A stretch of DNA of 64,000 bases, from contig JBCBHO010000001.1 in assembly GCA_038525525.1 (NCBI GenBank), positions 248,001-312,000 of the forward strand, read 5' to 3'. This document shows positions 59,972-64,000 of the stretch, in pieces (the first letter of the stretch is position 1; the number at the start of each line of letters is the position of its first letter). Source of the DNA: Shimia_B sp038525525. GTDB lineage: Bacteria > Pseudomonadota > Alphaproteobacteria > Rhodobacterales > Rhodobacteraceae. The notes under the pieces were generated by a model that saw only the letters and a list, made by a program, of their open reading frames with translations, did not search any database and was not told the DNA's origin. The translations under genes were made by a program, and so were the position numbers.

Positions 59972-62641
59972 CTATTCCGCTGCCAGTGCGATGCTGCGCG
60001 GGAGCGTCACGCGGAACGCGGCCCCGCCCTGCCCCGGCAAGTAGCTGATGGTGCCCTTGAGCGCGGTCATGATTTCCCGGCAGATGGCCAGCCCGAGACC
60101 CGCGCCGCCCGCGCGCTGGGTGTCGGAAAGACGCGCGAACTTCTCGAAGATGACGTCTCGCTCGGATGCGGGAATGCCCTTTCCATTGTCGATGAAGTCG
60201 ATGGCCACTTCACCGTCGAGCTGACGCACGCGGATGGAGAGCTGCGGCGTCTCAGCATCGCAGTACTTCTCGGCATTGCGGATCAAGTTGATGAAGACCT
60301 GTGACAGGCGGCCCACATCCGTTTCGATCACGATGTCCGCACCTTGCCGGGGCCGCACCTTGAGCCGGGTGCCGAGGGTCGCCGCCGCAAGCGATCTGTC
60401 GATCACGGCCCCAAGGGACGCGGTCTGTGTCTCGAGGCTGACCTGCCCGTTTTCCAAGACGCTGAGGTCCAGGAGATCATCGAGGAGCCGCGTCAATCGG
60501 GTGGTCTCGTCGTAGATCACCCGGGCGAACTTCTGGCGCTCTTCGGCTTCGAGGCTTTCGTCGCGCAAGATCTCGGAGAAGGCCCTTATGGAGGTCATCG
60601 GGGTCCTGAGTTCGTGGCTGATCTGGCTGAGGAACGCGTCCTTCTGCTGCGAGAGCGCGGTGAGCTTGTCGTTTGCGCGGCGAAGCTGCCGGGCGGTGCG
60701 TGCCTGCTCGTCAGACTTGGCCTCGAGCTGACTGGAATACTCCATGATCTGCGCTGTCTCATCAGCCACGGCGAGAAGCTCTTCCACTGTCACGGCGCTG
60801 CCGCCGGTGATCTGGTTGACCATGGCATGGGCGGTCGCCGCGCCCACGGAGCCCGCCAGCTCTCGCTCCAGACGCGCGAGAAACTCAGGTGTCGGATCGG
60901 GCAGGAAGCCGAGCTTGCCCTGCCGCATCGCCTCTCGCTGAAAGAGCTTCTGCGCATCGGAGGAGCCCACGATCCGCTGGGCCATGATGAGGAGATCTTC
61001 ACTCTCCACCGTTTGTGATTGCGGGCGACCGGTCCCGCCAGCCAGATCGAACACGTCGACGATCTGCGCCCCTTGCAGGCGCTCCAGCGGCGTCGGGAAC
61101 GTCAAGAGGGAGACGAGGACGAACGCCCCGGTGTTGAGAAGCATCGACCAGAAGACCGCGTGAACCACGGGATCGAGCCCGCCAATGCCAAAAAGCGCCT
61201 GAGGCCTGAGCCACGACACGCCCCATGGCCCATTGGCCAGCATGGTCTCGGAGAAGACAGCGCCCGCCCCGAAGGACGGCAGAAAGAGCGCGTAGACCCA
61301 AATCGCACTCCCGAGAATGAGGCCCGCGCCTGCCCCAAATCGCGTGGCACCCCGCCAGAATATACCGCCGAGCATCGCCGGCAGCGCTTGGGCGACGCCG
61401 ACAAACGAGATCAGACCGATGGCCGCGAGCGCCTCTGAGCCACCCGACAAGGAGTAATAGAGGTATCCGAGAAAGAGGATCGCCACGATCGAGATCCGCC
61501 GGGACAGGATGAGCACGTAGCGCACATCGCCGGTGACACTTGCCTGCTCTCCCTGAACGCGCAGCCAGATGGGCATCACGATGTGGTTCGACACCATCGT
61601 CGCGAGCGCGATGGCGGCCACGATGACCATGCTGGTGGCCGAGGAAAACCCGCCCAGGAAAGCGAAGAGGGCAAGGCCACCCTGCCCTTCGCTCAGCGGC
61701 AGCGTGAGCACGAAGAGATCGGGGTTCGTGCCTTCAGGCATCCGCTCAAGTCCCATGACCGCGATGGGCACCACGAAGAGCGACATCAGCAGAAGGTAGC
61801 CCGGGAAGGCCCAGCTGGCCGTGGCCATATGATGCTCGTCGGCGTTTTCGACGACCAGCACCTGGAACATGCGCGGAAGGCAGATGAAGGCCGCGGCCGA
61901 CAGGAACGTGAGCCCGATCCAGCGGCTCTGGCTCGTCTCCCATTGAGAGATCGCAGAGGCATCGATCCGGGCGGCCATGTCCGCGATGCCGCCCCCGAGG
62001 CCCCAAACGACGAACACTCCCACGGCTAGCAGGGCCAGAAGCTTGACGACGGCTTCCACAGCGATGGCCATGACCACGCCATGGTGGCGCTCATTGGCAT
62101 CGAGATTTCGGGTTCCGAAGAGAATGGTGAACACCGCAAGGCCTGCTGCCACCCAAAGCGCGGTCTGAGCCGCGCTCTCGCCGGCGAAGCCGCCTTCGGC
62201 GAAAACGGAAATGCCAAGCACCACCGATTGAAGCTGCAGCGCGATGTAGGGTGTCGTTCCGATGACCGCGAGAAGGGTGACGAGGACGCCCAGCGATGTC
62301 GACTTCCCGAAGCGGGAGGAGATCAGGTCCGCCACGGATGTGATCTTTTGCGCCTTCCCGATCCGCACGAGCTTTCGCAGAACGAGCCACCACCCGATGA
62401 GGACACCCGTCGGGCCGAGGTAGATGGTGAGGAACTCCAAGCCGGAACGCGCAGCAAACCCCACAGCACCGTAAAACGTCCACGCCGTGCAATAGACCGA
62501 GAGCGACAGTGTGTAGATCCATGGGGAGTGCAGCCAGGCCACCTGGCCGCGGGCGGCGCGGCGCTCGGCCAGTGCGGCCACGGCAAAAAGCAATGCGACA
62601 TAGCCCAGGCAGACGGTGACGAGGAGGTTGAAGCTCGCCAA
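59972..62641 (-). CDS. Sensor histidine kinase fused to a sodium/solute symporter-like module
   Basis: 889 residues from a TTG at 62641, 4 bp after the small membrane protein stop. Residues about 5-500 form a 13-helix SSS (PutP-like) module (TAWTFYGAVGFAARSGLEFLTIYLGPTGVLIGWW, and SVADLISSRFGKS). Then come a linker/coiled coil (about 560-660), HisKA with H676 (SQISHELRTPMTSIRAFSE) and the HATPase boxes INLIRNAEKYC, DNGKGIP, GAGLGLAICREI. No PAS or receiver domain. CrbS/CbrA-type kinases with this plan control acetate or carbon/nitrogen use. Likely partner is the receiver encoded just upstream. Confidence 0.92.
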   Translation of the reverse strand: MASFNLLVTVCLGYVALLFAVAALAERRAARGQVAWLHSPWIYTLSLSVYCTAWTFYGAVGFAARSGLEFLTIYLGPTGVLIGWWLVLRKLVRIGKAQKITSVADLISSRFGKSTSLGVLVTLLAVIGTTPYIALQLQSVVLGISVFAEGGFAGESAAQTALWVAAGLAVFTILFGTRNLDANERHHGVVMAIAVEAVVKLLALLAVGVFVVWGLGGGIADMAARIDASAISQWETSQSRWIGLTFLSAAAFICLPRMFQVLVVENADEHHMATASWAFPGYLLLMSLFVVPIAVMGLERMPEGTNPDLFVLTLPLSEGQGGLALFAFLGGFSSATSMVIVAAIALATMVSNHIVMPIWLRVQGEQASVTGDVRYVLILSRRISIVAILFLGYLYYSLSGGSEALAAIGLISFVGVAQALPAMLGGIFWRGATRFGAGAGLILGSAIWVYALFLPSFGAGAVFSETMLANGPWGVSWLRPQALFGIGGLDPVVHAVFWSMLLNTGAFVLVSLLTFPTPLERLQGAQIVDVFDLAGGTGRPQSQTVESEDLLIMAQRIVGSSDAQKLFQREAMRQGKLGFLPDPTPEFLARLERELAGSVGAATAHAMVNQITGGSAVTVEELLAVADETAQIMEYSSQLEAKSDEQARTARQLRRANDKLTALSQQKDAFLSQISHELRTPMTSIRAFSEILRDESLEAEERQKFARVIYDETTRLTRLLDDLLDLSVLENGQVSLETQTASLGAVIDRSLAAATLGTRLKVRPRQGADIVIETDVGRLSQVFINLIRNAEKYCDAETPQLSIRVRQLDGEVAIDFIDNGKGIPASERDVIFEKFARLSDTQRAGGAGLGLAICREIMTALKGTISYLPGQGGAAFRVTLPRSIALAAE

Positions 62642-62645
62642 AGCC

Positions 62646-62894
62646 CTAGCCCCGGCTGATGCGCTTGAGCAAAGGCGACATGAACGCTGCGAGCCCCACC
62701 ATGATGGCCCAGATGCCGAAGATGTAGAGGAATGCCTGCACGGTCCTGATGCCGCCCTCAGGCCCTTTGACCCAGATCAGCGGGACCATGATGAGGATGC
62801 CGCCGAAGACGGGCACGATCCGCGCGGCATCCGCAATCCGCCGCCGCCTGTAGCCGTCGCGCTCGAGGAACATGGGTGGCTTTTCGGCGGCCAT
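62646..62894 (-). CDS. Small two-helix membrane protein in the sensor-kinase operon
   Basis: 82 residues. A basic cytosolic start (LERDGYRRRRIADAARI) is followed by two helices (about 26-42 and 53-75). It sits 2 bp after the receiver gene and 4 bp before the kinase, so all three are in one operon. No family name known to me; possibly a helper of the SSS module. Confidence 0.75.
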   Translation of the reverse strand: MAAEKPPMFLERDGYRRRRIADAARIVPVFGGILIMVPLIWVKGPEGGIRTVQAFLYIFGIWAIMVGLAAFMSPLLKRISRG

Positions 62895-62896
62895 GG

Positions 62897-63271
62897 CTAG
62901 CGGCTCGACAGCGTGCGCACCCGCTCCAGCATCTCTGCGTTGGAAAAGGGCTTGGTCATGTAATCGCTGACGCCCGCCTCCTCGGCGCGCTCGCGATCTT
63001 TGGCCTGCCCGCGCGCGGTGAGCATCAAAACGGGGAGATCGGCTGTCTCCGGCTGGTCTCGCAGGTCGCGCAGGATCTCGAAACCGGACCTGTTGGGAAG
63101 CATGGCGTCGAGGATGACAACATCGGGCATCCGCCGCTCCAAGGCCGCCAGAGCCGTCGCCCCATCCGAATGCGTGTCAACGGCCCAGCCGTCCCGGCTG
63201 AGGATGAAGCGCACGGCTTCGATGATGTTCGGCTCGTCCTCGATCAAGAGAACGCGCTTGCCCGTGCTCAT
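62897..63271 (-). CDS. Single-domain response regulator (CheY-like)
   Basis: 124 residues, receiver domain only. Acid pocket E11-D12, phosphoacceptor D55 (VVILDAMLP), T85 (LMLTARG) and K107 (YMTKPF) are all in place. Without an output domain it must act by protein contact or as a phosphate relay. First gene of the operon with the membrane protein and the SSS-kinase. Confidence 0.93.
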   Translation of the reverse strand: MSTGKRVLLIEDEPNIIEAVRFILSRDGWAVDTHSDGATALAALERRMPDVVILDAMLPNRSGFEILRDLRDQPETADLPVLMLTARGQAKDRERAEEAGVSDYMTKPFSNAEMLERVRTLSSR

Positions 63272-63351
63272 CGCAAAGGCCCTCCCAAAACGCCGGTTTC
63301 CGGCTGTTCTTGTATGCGCAGCATTCCGCGCTGCGGCGCAGTTGTCAAAGC

Positions 63352-64000
63352 CTAGCTTGGCAACAGGAGGAGCGTGCCACGCAGGAGCGGTTCGGCACCA
63401 TAGGACACAGGGTCCCTTGTGGCCGCATAGGCGAAGGCGAGCATCCGCGCGCCCTGCCCGTCGACCACTTGCAGCTCCGCGCGGATCGGGACGTGGGGCC
63501 GAGCCAGTGCAGAGAAGAGCGGCCAGAGCGCCCGGCCAACACCGGTGCGCGGGATGGGAAATCCTTCCGGCGCGCGCCGGGTGATCAGAGTGCCATCACT
63601 GTCGCATTCCGCGAGCCCCACCCCCTCGCCGACGCAAGGACATTGGCCCATACGGCGAAGCACGACGTCGAGCGGCAAGCCCATGTCATGGGCGAGCGCG
63701 AGGGGATCTGAGCCGATCTCGGCCATCCGCCCAGCGAGGCGCGCCTCGGGTAGCATCCCCGCCTCGTCGGTGTAGCGCGCGATGTACTCCCGGGCGAGCT
63801 GCGTCGCCGGAGCGGAGAAATCCGGCAGGGTGACGTCCCGCCCCTCTTCGATCTCGGGCAGGTAATGTCGGCGGTGCTCAAGCCAGGCATCGAGCTCGTC
63901 CTGAGGGCTCTGCTTTGGGTCTGCGCCATCGGTCTGGGTGTCGAGATAGGTCACCAGTGCCTCGGTCGCGGACGTCAGGCGCAAGGCGTCCTCGCGCAGG
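63352..64000 (-). CDS. C-terminal part of a regulator-like protein, cut by window edge
   Basis: At least 215 residues; the frame is still open at the right edge (codons upstream read L-R-E-D-A), and the TTG at 63984 is unlikely to be the true start. Visible: DELDAWLEHRRHYLPEIEEGRDV, AREYIARYTDEAG, MGQCPCVGEGVGLAECDSDGTLITRRAPEGFPIPRTGVGRALWPLFSALARPHVPIR, ending GTLLLLPS. The ending resembles the C-terminal region of XRE-family regulators of the short-chain acyl group in Rhodobacterales, but no helix-turn-helix is in view. Call is tentative. It is 80 bp upstream of the receiver gene on the same strand. Confidence 0.5.
   Translation of the reverse strand, partial: LREDALRLTSATEALVTYLDTQTDGADPKQSPQDELDAWLEHRRHYLPEIEEGRDVTLPDFSAPATQLAREYIARYTDEAGMLPEARLAGRMAEIGSDPLALAHDMGLPLDVVLRRMGQCPCVGEGVGLAECDSDGTLITRRAPEGFPIPRTGVGRALWPLFSALARPHVPIRAELQVVDGQGARMLAFAYAATRDPVSYGAEPLLRGTLLLLPS

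Noticed and set aside
1..64000. CRISPR array, prophage, insertion sequence or integron
   Set aside because: No regularly spaced repeats, no transposase, integrase or phage structural proteins; the tRNA-Thr gene has no integrase or duplicated 3' end beside it.

Overview
The window is GC-rich, densely coded chromosomal DNA from an alphaproteobacterium, most likely a Rhodobacterales/Roseobacter-group member. The reasons are the protein families (BamB/YfgM pair, CcmI-RuvX-DUF1289, GapR, heterotetrameric sarcosine oxidase soxBDAG, the sorbitol/mannitol operon smoEFGK-smoS-mtlK, TRAP carriers) and the frequent GTG/TTG starts. I see no rRNA, CRISPR array, insertion sequence, integrase or prophage. 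No stretch longer than 300 bases lacks a gene; the longest gap is the 270 bp before the LacI-type gene.

Layout. 1-13 kb is envelope and housekeeping: bamB and a YfgM-like protein (with what look like the first codons of der at base 9), a divergent RND efflux pair, an Atm1-type ABC exporter, a LysM protein, a LOG-family protein, a metallophosphoesterase and sodB. 13-18.3 kb is a sarcosine oxidase operon (soxB, an unrecognised 51-residue membrane protein, soxD, soxA, soxG). 18.4-20.3 kb is ccmI-ruvX-DUF1289. 20.3-24.8 kb, minus strand, holds a GntR/UTRA regulator, a Gfo/Idh dehydrogenase, dusA, a TauE-type exporter and a 2OG-oxygenase-like protein.

The most interesting block is 24.1-30.9 kb. 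Divergent from the GntR gene lie an SsuD/LLM flavin monooxygenase, an aldo/keto reductase, a flavin reductase and a complete TRAP transporter. This gene trio has the logic of the oxidative (monooxygenase) route for desulfonating sulfoquinovose, but with a TRAP carrier in place of an ABC importer. A DegT aminotransferase, a Sel1 protein and a di-haem peroxidase follow. 34.2-38.2 kb is a minus-strand operon of a beta-decarboxylating dehydrogenase, a Gfo/Idh protein, an FCD-GntR regulator and glycerate 2-kinase, suggesting tartrate-like hydroxyacid use. 38.2-40.5 kb has an ABM protein overlapping an AHL-lactonase-like enzyme, a 2H phosphoesterase and a secreted protein.

40.5-47.6 kb is a peptide/solute ABC operon with two tandem binding proteins, two permeases and a fused double ATPase; its intergenic gaps carry strong hairpins. 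A LacI-type gene then leads into the polyol operon (49.0-55.6 kb). After a tRNA-Thr(UGU) come a degenerate sulfotransferase-like protein, GapR, a bifunctional FadJ/FadB-like enzyme, a DUF442 phosphatase-like protein, and a sensor set (SSS-fused histidine kinase, small membrane protein, single-domain receiver) running to the right edge, where the C-terminal part of another protein is cut off.

Coordinates and starts were read by eye; function calls are from family motifs, with no database search.
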